Shown piece by piece: positions 23,654 through 35,400 of a stretch of DNA of 64,000 bases. The stretch is from Drechslerella dactyloides. Taxonomy: Eukaryota; Ascomycota; Orbiliomycetes; Orbiliales; Orbiliaceae. The notes beneath the pieces are model-generated. The model was not told where the DNA came from. It searched no databases and worked only from the letters and a program-made list of their open reading frames with translations. The stretch spans positions 744,001 to 808,000 of the forward strand of contig JAGTWJ010000017.1 in NCBI GenBank assembly GCA_020064725.1, in the 5' to 3' direction. Each line of letters begins with the position of its first letter. Position 1 is the stretch's first letter. Position numbers and translations under genes: made by a program.

Positions 23654-25883
23654 TCACCGCCTCCGGTCAGTAGCACGTCCAAAGATCGCCTTGCCGTTCT
23701 TCCGCATGTCCTTGATCCGACTCGCCAGATCCGTCAACGTGCACAGCTTGGCGTACTCCTCCGGACTCTCCTTATTGTTGTTCCGCTGCCCGATCTTGAT
23801 GTAAGGGCTCTCGAGCAGGTAATCGATCGTCTCCAGCCGACTCGGCATCGGGTCGTGCAGGTACCCGCGGATCGCGCAGTGCAGCGGCGTGTTCCCCACG
23901 GGTCCGCCCCGCGCGTTCACGTCGCTCCCGGCGTCCAGCAGCAGCGATACGATCAGCGTTTTGCGGTTGTATTCGGCCGCCAGGTGGAGCGGTGTCAGGT
24001 TGTTGTTGCGGCTGAGGATGTCCTCGGCCGTGGGTATGCCCATGTAGTTGAGGATCGATTCCAGGACGGAAAAGTTTTCTTCCTTCGCCGCAACGTGCAG
24101 CGCTGATAGGCCGTCCGCGGAGGCATCCAGGTACTCCGGTCGGTCGCCGGAGCTGAGCAGGAATCGCGCCATTTCTCCAGCTGCGGGACCCTTGTTCCGC
24201 GCCACGAGGCCCAGCGAGTTGGTGAGCAGAATGTTCTCGGGGACCTGTATCACGCCGCGACAGCACGGTTCTATACAAACACACACCGTTAGCCCCAAAT
24301 TCTCGTTGCATAACCACGATGGTCCACCATGATGGTGCGAAATGTTACTTACCCGCGAGAAGCGCCCGGATGCAATCGTACATCTTATCCCCGTGGTACT
24401 CCGTCAAAAAGAACAGGATCGCCCGCTTCTTCGCCACTTCCTCCCCGATAATCTGCCCGCTCTCGTACCGCAGATTGAACCCCGTGAGCGAATCCAGCGC
24501 GTCTCGCTCCGAATACCGCGCCGGCGGCATCACAACCTGGTACTCCGGCGGCGGCGGGTCGCTCGGCGTGAACGGAGGCGGGTCGCTCCTCGCTGACGCC
24601 GGCGTCTCCGGCGCGTAGTACGTGTAATTCCCGCCCGAACCGGGCCCCGACGCCGCGTTCACGCTCCCTCCCGACGGCGTCGGGGACTGCGTTCTCGGCG
24701 CCTCGAACTCCGTGAACAGCGTGCCGATGTTATTCCTCGCCTCCGCCGGTTCGGTCTGCAGCCCCGCCAGCGCGCTCTCGATCCACAGGTCGAACCTAAA
24801 GTTCTCCGGGATGTGCTGCCGGTACCACCGCGCCTCGGCCTTCTTCCCCAGCCGGTCGAGAATCATGACCATGAGATAGTAATGCGTGCGCTGGTCCTTC
24901 AGCACCGCGTCCTGACTCCAGATGCGGAACAGCGGCTGACAGGCCTCCTTCGCGCCCAGAAAGTCGCCCAGCTGCACCAGGGCGATGCACTTGACCAGCT
25001 GCAGCGTGTTCGAGTTCTCCGGGCTGCTCTTCTCCGCCAGCTTGAGCGCGGCCGCCGACTGCCGCTGCGCAACGAGCAGGATGCCATTGATCTTTTCGAA
25101 AAAGTACCGCTCGTTCACGCTCAGCACGCAGCCGTGGTCCCGCGAGATCTCTGCCATCGCGTCGCTGTGTCCGCTCGCGTCGGCCCACTGCCCGCGCTCC
25201 ATGCTCTGGAAGAGCTCGTTGCGGTGGTACCGCCACCGCTGCTCGTCCACATCGTCGCCCTCAGGATTGAAGTGCGACCGCCGCTTCGGCTGCTTCGGCC
25301 GCTTCGCCGGCGACTTGAGCAGCGTGCCAAAGTGCTGTTCGGTGGGGTTCGGCGTCGGCGTCCTCCTCGTCGCCTGCTGCGAGCGGATCTCCGGCTCCGG
25401 CGCGCTGCCCTTCCGCGCAGACGCAGACGCGGACGCACCCCTCGGCGTCCGCGGCGCAGCGGGTAGCGCCGCCGTCGGTCGTCGCCCGGCCGGCGGCTGG
25501 CTTTCCGACCTCGTCGTGCCCATCGACAGCTTGCGCACCACCGGCAGCCGCAGCCGCGACAGCGACGAGTGCCGAACGTGCTCCTGCGGCGGCGCAGGCG
25601 GTTCCAGAGACGGCGTGCTCGACGCCAGTGTGTGCGAAGGTGTCGTCGACGGCGTCAGCACGGGGATCCCCGCGGGCACGTCGTCGACGATGTGGAGGTG
25701 TTCCAGCGCGGCGTTCAGTCGGGTGTTCGAATCCTTGTGCATGTGGACTTCCTCGCGCTCCCGGGCGATGGCGAGGCGGTAGGACTCGAGCTCGCGCTCG
25801 CCGAAGGGGACGTCCGGCGCGCGGCCTATGCGGTCCAGCCAGCTCCGGGCGTCGTCCTCGTCGAGATGTAGGCTCATTGCCAT
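23654..25883 (-). CDS. Ankyrin-repeat protein of unknown function (715 aa)
   Basis: Exons are 25883-24353 and 24270-23654, joined through an 82-bp intron with a GTAAGT donor in phase 1. This links ...CIRALLA to EPCCRGVIQVPEN. An in-frame ATG two codons later (MSLHLDEDD) is an equally possible start. The N-terminus has a short acidic helical segment (DEDDARSWLDRIG), followed by a Ser/Pro/Arg-rich disordered stretch to about residue 190. A helical, TPR-like region lies at about 215-390 (LVKCIALVQLGDFLGAKEAC, HYYLMVMILDRLGKKAEA), then another disordered linker. About four ankyrin repeats lie at about 540-680 (LSALHVAAKEEN, LTPLHLAAEYNRKT, NTPLHCAIRGY). The combination suggests a scaffold or adaptor; no catalytic motif is visible. 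I do not recognise a named orthologue. Confidence 0.85.
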
Positions 25884-28800
25884 AGCGGGCGATTGTCGAA
25901 AGAGGTCGTACGTCTGTACCTGATGTATGTAAGATGATGGATAGATCGATCGATTGATGGCGATGCAGTGGAGCTGTGTTGCGGGTGGCGTTCCTGATAA
26001 GCTAGACTTCTATCGTCGTGTGCTAAATATATCGTCCGTGGAATGTCCGCCGGCGAGGGCGAGTGGTCGGCCGGCGCTTAGGCAGGCGAATAGAATGCGC
26101 AGAGCTGATGAACTCGTCGTGAATGTCCGTACAGCTTGCATGCGGCGGTCTTTCGAAGCGTTCAATTCGAGATGGTGAATATACGGGTCAGCTGTCAGCT
26201 CCTTATCGACCGGGCAGTCCAGCTTTAATTTGTATGTATGAGTGTATGATATAATTCCCAGTCGAGCTCGCTATTAAAAATCAATCAAGGACCGGCCGCC
26301 GGCATGGAAGGTTCCCGTCGGTCTATAAATTGGACTCTCCTAGGAAAAAGAAAACCCGTCGACCCGATAAAGAAAAGAAACGACCGAGAGGAAAGCAACG
26401 GAAAAAAAAATTAAAATACTGCTTGCAGGCCTCGCCTCTCGTTAGCTTAATTCTGCTGCTTCACCGCTGCTCCTCCTTGCTGCGACGGCCTGCATACATG
26501 AGACTCGCAGGCTGTACCCTCGCAGACAGATACGTACGTGCGAATCCGAGTCCAGCCAACGGCCCCTTACCCGCAGCCCGTCTGTCCGCCCATCCAGAAA
26601 CAGGTTCGGCCTGCGTGCGGCAAGGATTTACGCATCCGACCAGGGCTACACCGCCATAAGAAGCAGCATGCTAAGGAAGACTGTCTGTATGCGTATGGAT
26701 GTCTGTCCGAACGGTGTGGATGCAGGCACAGACGAACAGACACAGCTGGACGTACGACCTCGATTCGAAGTCGACTTTGGGCCCTGAAAACCTGAAACCG
26801 CAACCTCGGAGCCGGCTGAATACGCAACCTCAAACGGATGTAGACCAAATAAGAACTGTCACCTACCTGATTAACGACTTAACTTCCACACTAGACACAC
26901 ACGTCTGCCTGTTGACCGTTGACCACCTGTGCCGTATATCGCACACGCGCACACGCACAACTTTATGTAATGGAGCCTCGACCGTCCCCCTGCACAGAGC
27001 AAACAAACTTGAAATTTTGGAGCCGGGGGAGAACAAAGTGGATTCTGAAACGCCGTCGAGGCCGATCGAAACTGGGCTGCTGCTCGCTTACCGCTCCGTC
27101 AACAGATGTGTAAGCTGCGACGAGCTCAAAGTATTAATCTCGACCCGACTGCCAGAGGTAACGTTGACGAGGCAAGAAAGAGCTGAGGGACGGAGACCTG
27201 TTTACGATACGGAGGGTCGAGATGAATAAAGAAAGCTGTAGAGGAGTCGACCGTAGCCGTACTTTCCGCAGTTTTAAAATGTATCCTACCCCGCAGGTCG
27301 TGAAACAGCCAGTCAAACCCGCGCCAGAAGCGCCTGATTTGAATCCAATCGTGAGAGAGAATCTAACTAGAGAGCGCCCAATTTACGAATCGTGGCGCAG
27401 AATGACAGACAGGATATTAAAATTGACATTTATGCCAGCTCCTATTCACTCAAACGAACGAGCCAAAATCCACAACATCAGTCGCGCAAGCGCTCCGTCA
27501 TGCGCAGACTAAATGCCCGCAAGCTTCAGTCTAGCTAAGGGAAAATTCAGTGGAGTTGAATCGTAAAATATTAAAATGATGTGGGAGAAACATACCAGGG
27601 TGCCGTCCACAGAATCTTACTAATAATACACCTTCACCGGTGCCAACTGACCTTCAGACAGGGACCACTTTTTTCCCTTCGCGAGCGACCATGGTTAACT
27701 GGGTCTGGCTCTCTACTTGTGCGTGACGTCTATGCGCCTGCATCGCTGGTTCGTGTGCCTGAGCGTTCATGCTGCATACATTACATCGACTCCGGGTACC
27801 TGTCTGTGCGCACCACGCACTGCATATGCTGCAGCGCTGGCTGGTCCCTGCATGCTGATCATAAGATGGGTTCTATATCTGTGTTTTTTACCCAACCGTG
27901 CGTTCGAGATGCATTGCATGCGGCCCTTCCGATAAAAATTCTGCTACAGCGCGTCATTGAAAGATATCCAGCTCGTACGATCCGCTATTTTCCAACGATA
28001 GACCATATCATATTTTTTAAGCGCAGGCTTGCATATTTTTGCCTTTCCGAGCAGCTCGGAAGAAACTGCTGGTAGACTCTCCAGCTGCATCGATTCCTTC
28101 TCGTCGCTCGAGCTCGTTTGATACGAGCTGGGGTGCCGGCTAATATTCGACAGTCATGGATCGATCCTGAAGCTATCGGATAAAGACCCATGCGATATCC
28201 CGAGCTGCTATGCATACCTCTCACTTTATTCTTGAATCACAGGCCTGATTGTTTCGCTCACGATTACTAGCATACTATCTAACGGCAGATGCCGTTAACA
28301 CTCCGTCGATGGATAGCACAATGCGCTGTTCTCGGCACTCCTTGTCGGAGCACAGCTTGTAGGTCGATTCGTTTGCAGACCGTTGTAACATTCGGCTAAA
28401 CTTCGCTCATTTGGTCGCATGAAATTCGAAAGCCTGAATCATCAAACTATGTCTTTGCCATCCTGCTGTAGACGTCGCACTGTGATAACACATTATAGCT
28501 TAGATATACCGATATCGAGAGGCGGTTTCAATTGAAAGTCTACCAGCGGTGCAAAAATGCAACTATCGTGCCCCAAGCTAGCCGCCATGTCTCAACGGAC
28601 ATGTTTACGTCCTCGCGCTAGTATACAGTACAGCTGCCTCTGTGCCGCAGCAAGACAAGCGGCACAACATGATCGCATGACCGCTCGCTCGTATACGTAA
28701 TTTATCGAAGACAGCGGTGGCAATGTCTCTCTCTCGAATCCTGTCAGTGCACTTCGCCATTTTCCAACATGCATGCCATGCATGTGTAACACGATTAGAC

Positions 28801-29819
28801 CGATGCGGAATTCCACGTCGACAGTTGACAGGGAAGGCCGTTCAGACGTCGGTTACACACGCACAGTCGTCCTGTCACCACAACGCATTGTCAATTTCCC
28901 CCTCGCGTCGGTTACGGTCGAAAGCTTGAGCCCTTCAGCCGGGTCTGATGCTTGACCATGCTTGCGAGCGCTTCTAAGAATAAGTGTTCGCTGTAAGTAA
29001 TTTAATTTATTTGACGCCCGCCTCGCCTGGTTCGAGCCTGTCACAAATAAATCGAAATTTCGAAAATCAAATGGAAGCCTTCTAGAAGCATGCACCTGCA
29101 GATGCTGAAACAGCACCTCGAATAAATATCGATCCGGGGTATGGTCTGTTTAGCATAGCCACCAGCCAGCTGAAGCGGTGGCCAAACGAACTGACATGGG
29201 TGTCTTTTCGCTTTCGTCCGCTGTTTCTGTTCTCAAACACACATCTCGATTGACAAAATGGAACATTCGCCTGGCTGTGCGCTTCTTCCTTTGCTCACGA
29301 CCCCGGCAAGCCACTGCACTGCGAAAGGCGAAGCCACTGCACTGCGAAAGGCGAATGCAACGAAGATAATTGACGAGGATTCGTATGATGGTCGACAACC
29401 CTGCGGCAGGGTCACGTAGCATCGATTATTCCGTGGCCTTGTAGAATCCTCCGATGAGGAAGCAACAGGATCTATGCATGACTCAATCCTGGCAACCGAA
29501 TTTCGCATGCTGCTTCGAGACAGCCGAGACCTCAGAACACGATAGTATCTTCGGGCATATTCAACCGCAAAATTGATTATACGAGATCGATCCGATACAT
29601 TGACATCAGAGCATCGGTATCACAACTGACGGCTTGTTAGGTCGAGAGTCTATCTTTATCAATTATCCTATTACCCAGAGACCCTCGTTATACAGATCGT
29701 TCTATTCATAGCTATCTGTAGGGCCGGGCTGAAGCCACTACAACCGCCAATATCCATTGACATTGCCGTCATTGATACGCCACGAACCCTGCACGCGCAC
29801 GCACCTGCTAACATCAAAG
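25884..29819. other. Long gene-free spacer between divergent genes
   Basis: About 3.9 kb between the divergent ankyrin (-) and GNAT (+) genes. The longest frames (26699-27229 +, 27581-28075 +) are Arg/Thr/Ser/Cys-rich, show no domain and have no codon bias, so I treat them as noise. The only clear structure is a 23-bp exact tandem duplication at 29308-29353. A tRNA B-box-like string near 29030 has no matching A box or cloverleaf. Confidence 0.55.
29308..29353. repeat. Exact 23-bp tandem duplication
   Basis: The 23-bp unit beginning AAGCCACTGCACTGCG occurs twice head to tail (29308-29330 and 29331-29353) with no mismatch. This indicates a recent slippage or duplication event in non-coding DNA. 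Confidence 0.9.
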
Positions 29820-30671
29820 ATGAAACCAACAATGCGCCCCGCGTGTCCCGCCGACCTTCCCGCCATCCTCGCCATCTCCGCCGCCGCACTCGATACCCAC
29901 ACCCACGCACTCTTCTGCCACCCCTTCCGCGAGTCTCACCCCGCCGCCTTCCTGCGCGTCTTCCAGCGTCACGCGCGGAAGAAGGCGCTAACCGAGCCGG
30001 ATGGCGTGAACTTCAACATCGTGATCGAAGATCCCAACAGCGGGCAGGTTGTCGCGTGGGCGTTCTGGCGACGGATGCAAGGGGTCGCGCTGGAGGAGAA
30101 GCTGGAGAAATGTAGAAAGGAACTGCAGTCAGCAGAACAAACCGCGACCTCTGCCCCCCGTGCTATGACACACGAGTCGACGTCGCCGCAAGATGACCAA
30201 TGGACCTCCGACGACGAGGAGTCGAGTCCGTCAGCTTCTCGGTGCCGCGTCCGCCTCACCAACGCCCTCACAGCCGCCGATAACCTCCTCTACTTTTCCG
30301 CCCCGCACTGGTACCTCTCCCTCCTCATGGTCCACCCTGAGTACAAGCGCGCGGGCCACGGCACCCGTCTCACTCTCTGGGGCATGAAGCGTGCTGCAGC
30401 AGATGGCCTTCCCTGTCTGCTCGTTGCCAGTGATCAGGGCGAGCGGTTATACGGGCGACTTGGGTGGCAGATGGTCGGACGGCGGAAGTTTCCAAAGCTG
30501 GAGGATATGCCGGACGATGAGAGGAGACGGGAGGAGGAATTGCTCGGGAAGGATGTTGTCGAGGAGCAGTTCGCTGCCTCGGCACCCAGTGTGATGGTAT
30601 GGGGTGATGCAGAGGCGGATTTCGATGTTTTCGAGAGGTATAAAAGTGCTATGGAGGGGGTTATGGATTGA
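29820..30671 (+). CDS. GNAT-family N-acetyltransferase (283 aa)
   Basis: Single-exon gene. The start chosen is ATG 29820 (MKPTMRPACPADLPA), where the protein fold begins; the longer frame from 29757 would add 21 residues that do not resemble the family. The N-terminal strand and helix 'RPACPADLPAILAISAAAL' is typical of GNAT folds. The acetyl-CoA pyrophosphate-binding motif A is YLSLLMVHPEYKRAGHGTRL, which matches R-x-x-G-x-G/A. It is followed by LLVASDQGERLYGRLGWQMV (motif B, small-molecule GNAT style). An Asp/Ser-rich insertion lies at about residues 100-145. These enzymes move an acetyl group from acetyl-CoA to an amine; the substrate is unknown. Fungal single-domain GNATs of this type often act on small metabolites. 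Confidence 0.9.
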   Translation: MKPTMRPACPADLPAILAISAAALDTHTHALFCHPFRESHPAAFLRVFQRHARKKALTEPDGVNFNIVIEDPNSGQVVAWAFWRRMQGVALEEKLEKCRKELQSAEQTATSAPRAMTHESTSPQDDQWTSDDEESSPSASRCRVRLTNALTAADNLLYFSAPHWYLSLLMVHPEYKRAGHGTRLTLWGMKRAAADGLPCLLVASDQGERLYGRLGWQMVGRRKFPKLEDMPDDERRREEELLGKDVVEEQFAASAPSVMVWGDAEADFDVFERYKSAMEGVMD

Positions 30672-31397
30672 TGAATAATCGGTATCAGTCTCTACATGTG
30701 CTGTCTGTCACACGATTAACTAAACGACTCTAGTGACACTATGGACTAACTTATCGGTGATTGGAACAGTTATATTGGTGCCTGCCGTGAGTCAACTAGG
30801 CATGCAGCGTATGTACCAAATTTGCTAGTAGAATCTTATCAATACTATGATACTGGGGGCACGGCGGGGTCTTGTGAACTTTGCATGAAGCAATGGCCTC
30901 TTCGACCTGGGATAGCCTCAAAGCCGGGCGCTATAGACCTGGGAGTCATTTTCGATGTGTGTATGCATGCACGCATACTTAATCAATACATGCGTACATA
31001 CATATGTACATACGTGAAAATTGATCCGGTCCCCGGAGTTTCTGCTTCGGTCCCCTCGCTATATACTAGCCCTAGCCGGTAAACCACGTAATGCTCATCA
31101 CCGCCACTCCTACAATTTTTATCCTCCCGCTCCTATCTAAGCTTTCAAGCTAACCTCAATCTAGATCCCCGCACTCTTAGACTTCAGCTACTGGTCGCCC
31201 GCCGAAAGGGATACAGGAACCAAGACGCTAACTAGCCGCCCTACACCACCTGACAGATGTACGTGCCGCGCGTAGTTTATGCGAGACGGCCCGTAGATAT
31301 CTGATATTTAGAATGTTAGCTCAAATATGGGACCGTCTGTGATAGCGATACTAATACTGGGAATATTCGTTGGCTACCGATATTGCTAAGGAGCCCT

Positions 31398-31697
31398 TCA
31401 CGGCGTGCGTCGATGACAGTCAGCAACTGTATTGACGCATGTCTGTTTGAAATCGCCTGGGCAGGCCGTCGGGTTCAGGACGGAATCGGGATGAAACTCG
31501 CCTGCAAACCCGTCATCCACGTCGACGGCGAGATCTACATCTGCACGTTGACGTTTTTTCTGCACGCCTTGGGGGTTTGCATCTGTACCTGCAGCCGTGC
31601 CTGCACCAGTATTTGCACCTGCGCAAGCCAGGGAACCGGCGCTTGGTGGGGCGACATTTGCAGGCGGGGCGGTTTCGGGTGCCGACGATTCGTTCAT
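31398..31697 (-). CDS. Possible small protein, divergent to the TPR-CHAT gene (99 aa)
   Basis: An open frame of 99 codons in a GC-rich island inside AT-rich spacer. A perfect TATATAAATA lies about 55 bp upstream of its ATG on the same strand. The N-terminal half is Ala/Gly/Pro/Thr-rich and likely disordered. A basic cluster (KKRQR) follows, then an acidic stretch (DVDLAVDVDD) and a Cys-containing C-terminus. There is no signal peptide or membrane segment. No family is recognised. It could be a real small gene, the first exon of a longer gene, or chance. The divergent position next to a caspase-like protease is the main reason to list it. Confidence 0.3.
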   Translation of the reverse strand: MNESSAPETAPPANVAPPSAGSLACAGANTGAGTAAGTDANPQGVQKKRQRADVDLAVDVDDGFAGEFHPDSVLNPTACPGDFKQTCVNTVADCHRRTP

Positions 31698-31750
31698 GCG
31701 CGGGGAGGACAGCAGCGGTGCGATACGGAGCGATACAAGCAGTGGCGCGA

Positions 31751-31760
31751 TATTTATATA
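31751..31760 (-). promoter_or_regulatory. TATA box upstream of the small minus-strand ORF
   Basis: On the minus strand this reads TATATAAATA and lies 54-63 bp upstream of the ATG at 31697, a plausible spacing for a short 5' leader. Confidence 0.4.
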
Positions 31761-32320
31761 AACTATACTCTATTACTAACGTAAGTGGGTGGTCTTGATA
31801 TATTTATCGGCGTGCAGGGTAGTCTCGAGGACAGCGCAGGTGCGAACGGCATCAAAAAAAATGCGGTGCATGCAGACGGCCATGCGGGATGACTATATTT
31901 AAAAATGACCCCTCGAGCCAGCCGCGCTGGAATTTAGACAGCGGTGACACCTCATCGCGGGATATTAAATACTCATGGGGGGACGTCGACAGCTGTCGCG
32001 CTCTGGTAAGTAACCAAGGCTTCATACGCTGTCACTTTACATCCACCGGCTGGAGAAATTCGATTCGACACTCCATCTTCTATATTTTAGAGGCAAGAAA
32101 AACGTCACTACCGTTTCGCGACTGTACTGACGAGCTCCAATAGCGAGCGGAAATATCCTGTGGCGCCGAGCTGTTCTTAATCTTAATATCAACAGGCGCA
32201 CGCGACTTGTCATGAGCTGAGGCTTGCAGCAGATCGCACCGCTACATCAGATAAATGCATTCGTAGCAGTCATTCTCAAACATCAGCAAGCTTCTCCATC
32301 AAAACGAAGTCCAATCGCGA

Positions 32321-32328
32321 TATATAAG
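32321..32328 (+). promoter_or_regulatory. TATA box of the TPR-CHAT gene
   Basis: TATATAAG lies about 85 bp before the chosen start at 32411. Because transcription should begin about 30 bp or more downstream, the in-frame ATG at 32330 cannot be in the mRNA. This decides the start codon. Confidence 0.6.
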
Positions 32329-32410
32329 CATGCACGTCCCAGCGCTGTGCTGGCCGTCCGGCCCTCCCGCCGCCAGCGTGAACTTGGCCTCGCTGTGCAA
32401 TCCCATCAAA

Positions 32411-35400
32411 ATGTCGCCGCCGCAAAATGCAACATCTTCAACCCCAGCCTCCGACCACCCCTTCTACCCGTTCACCCACCCGCTCGTCCACGACGAGGCC
32501 CTTACATTCGCCTGCCTGCCCGACGACAATGCGCGAGACGTTATTGTTGAGCTTTTTCACCGCACCGAAGAACTTGAGTATCTGGGCAAGTTCAACGACG
32601 CCTACGCGCTGCTCAAGACGGACCGGAATAGCTACCTTCTGTCGAGCCGGAGCCCTTCGTACGCGTACCTGCTTGGCGCGATCAAACTGAGCCAGGGATA
32701 CTATCGCGAGGCGAGAGAGCACTTTGCGAAAGCGCAGAAGATCCTGGAGTCGGCTGATCCGGAGAAGTTGAGCGAAGGCAGTCAGCAGCTGCTGGATTTT
32801 ATAACTGTACGGCTGCTGCTGATTGATCCCGAGTCAAGAGAGAACCGCGAACTGGGCGTCGAGAAGGGGCAGGCGGCGTACCAAAAATGGGCGAAGAGCA
32901 AGTCTCCCGCCGAACTGGACTACTTTTCGGTAAGCATGTCTCCATGTGAATTTCTGACCTCCTCGACTCTGTGGCATTTTGTAACCTCGAATTGGATTGC
33001 ATATAGATCCTCATCGAGCGGGCGTACTCGGAGCTCGTCAAGGACACGCCCGAACTCGCCGTCAAAGCTCCTCATCTACAATCCCGCCATGTCGAAATTC
33101 TGAAATCCCAGATCGTGAAGGGGAACGCCGTCGTCTCCTTCCCGATATTCCTTGCCAAGCTCAACAACATCAAGTCCTCATGGGAGGTTGATGGTCTCAA
33201 GACTATCCTCGATAAGTTGCTGAGAACATACGAGGCGCCTCAGCCGCTCATAAACACGATGCTAGGTTATTGCGACACCCGCATGGGCCAGCTGTCGGAA
33301 GGCAAGAAACAGGAGAGACTTTTCAAGGAAGCTCGGCGCATGTACAAAGCCGCCGGCAATATCGAGGCACCCTGCGAGCTGGACATTCTCGAGACGCTGA
33401 TGGCTGGACAGAAATACATTATGGCTGGCACAGATGACCTGACTGACCTGCGCCGGCGGATAATCCACACGATCGGAAACCTGGGACGGCTGTACTCCCG
33501 CTTCACCGAGCTGGACTACCCGAATCGCATGTCTACAGTCCTCAAACAAATCAACAAGATCAACGACGGCATGGTAGGTGAGCAAGAAATCACGCTCATC
33601 TCGTGTCGTCTCTGGCGGCAGCTCGGCAGAGCTACAGGGATCCGGATCAATGCTGCCACTGAATTTATCGCCGCGGTGGCCGACGTGATGAAGACCGACG
33701 ACATCGAGGATACACTTACTGTGTTCCACCGCTTCAAAGAACAAGACGAATCCGGCTGGGACTTTGATACGCGAGTCAACTGGCTGCGCGCCACTGCCGC
33801 TGCACACTACCGTATCGGGCGATACGACGAGGCGATTGGGGGAATGAACGAAGCGAGAGAGCTCCTCGAAAAGGAATGGCGGTACGACGAAGCAGCCGAC
33901 ATTGCTGAGCAGATGCTGTTCATGAAAGAACGGCGGATCCACACACTCACCGGTGATGAGAGGGCCCAGGCTTTAGAGGAACTGCTGGACGAACTTGATA
34001 CGGCTATCGAGGGAGATAAAGGTACCTTCGCGACAAGATGGAAGCCCATGCTGCGAAAGAAGCTATGGAAAGCAGGTCTACTCCTCAGCGACCAGAACCA
34101 AACGCCCGCTGAGAAAGCTAGATCCATTCCTGAGGCATCCACTCTTGTCGACCTCGTTGAGGAGAAGGCAGAAGAATTCGTACGGGAAGATCGAAACTTC
34201 GTATCCATCTGCAGTGACGTCCAGAAACTGAAGGCGGTGCTCCTTCGTGCGACAGGAAAACCCGATGAGGCCGTTGCACTGCTCGAGAGAGCCATCCCGT
34301 CGAAATGGAAGGTCTTCAAAAACAGAACGGAGGACGACGATGTCCGTGAGATCGAGATCCGCCTTCTCGCAGTGACTATGTATATCCCAGACCTCACCGA
34401 GCACCCGAAAGAGATGGACCGCAAGACACTCGAGAAGCGCACAAAAGTCTGCTTCCACCACCTTAAAGAAGTCAACAAGCTCGCAGAGAAGAATCATCTA
34501 GCGAACAGTTATTTTGAAGCCTTATTCTTCGAAGCCATCTGCCACCTCGCCTTGAATGATCCTGCGAAGGCGCTACAGAACCTCGTCCGTGCGAGCCGCC
34601 TTCAGGACGAAATCCGCCGTGCCTCCCCGCGAGGCGATAAACTTGAGAGCTTTATGTCCACTGCATACTCTGCTACCCCTTCTGCGACAGAAGTGACGAG
34701 CGCTGCGATTAAAGCCTGTTTGATGGTTCCTGACGCCGTCAACTGCTGGTGGTGGATCCAGAAGACCAAAGCCCGCGCCTTCTCTGAAATGATGCAGCAA
34801 GGATACAGATGGCAAGATCCGTTCACCCGGGTCAGCGATGAAATTGCCAACCTGCAACTACCATGGGAGTCTTCGACGGCTGATTTCCGTGAAGTCGCAC
34901 CCCTCTATCGTCTTGTGGAGTTGACAAAGACTCCTGTTGGATATTCTCTCAGCAGTTGGGACCTAGACACCATGGAAGAGGCTCTGGACCACCGCCGCGT
35001 TCAGATCCAGAATCTCATGGATGAGATCGAACAGAACCCGAACACCCGCGGTGCTCTAACCATGTCGATGGATATCCCCGCTACCCACGAAGATATGACC
35101 TGGCTCGCAAACTACCGTGTTGACGACAGAGAAATCGTCTTCATCGACTGGGCGATTACCTATGACGACATTATAATCTCCATCTACCGTCCAGGTGGTA
35201 CCGGTTTACTGCCCGGCGCGTCGGCGGTATTCGGCACGCATCGCGATGCAGAAATCAGAATCTTCAAATGCAATATCGGAATGCAGAAGGTCCGCGACTG
35301 GGCTGAGGAATACCTCTTGCATGAAGAAATGCCGCTCGAATCTCGCACGGCCTACGATGACCTCGACATTCTGAACGACCTGATCGCGCCTATTGCGGAT

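Larger units (their letters stand above)
30672..32410. other. Spacer upstream of the TPR-CHAT gene
   Basis: 1.7 kb between the GNAT gene and the TPR-CHAT start. Most is AT-rich and featureless. A GC-rich island at 31398-31697 contains a possible small minus-strand gene (separate entry). A TATA box for the protease gene lies at 32321-32328. Confidence 0.6.

Noticed and set aside
26699..27229. 176-codon ORF in the long spacer
   Set aside because: There is no domain, no codon bias and no promoter-like sequence; such a length is expected by chance in this GC range.
29025..29042. GGTTCGAGCCT string resembling a tRNA B box
   Set aside because: No A box, anticodon arm or acceptor stem can be folded around it.
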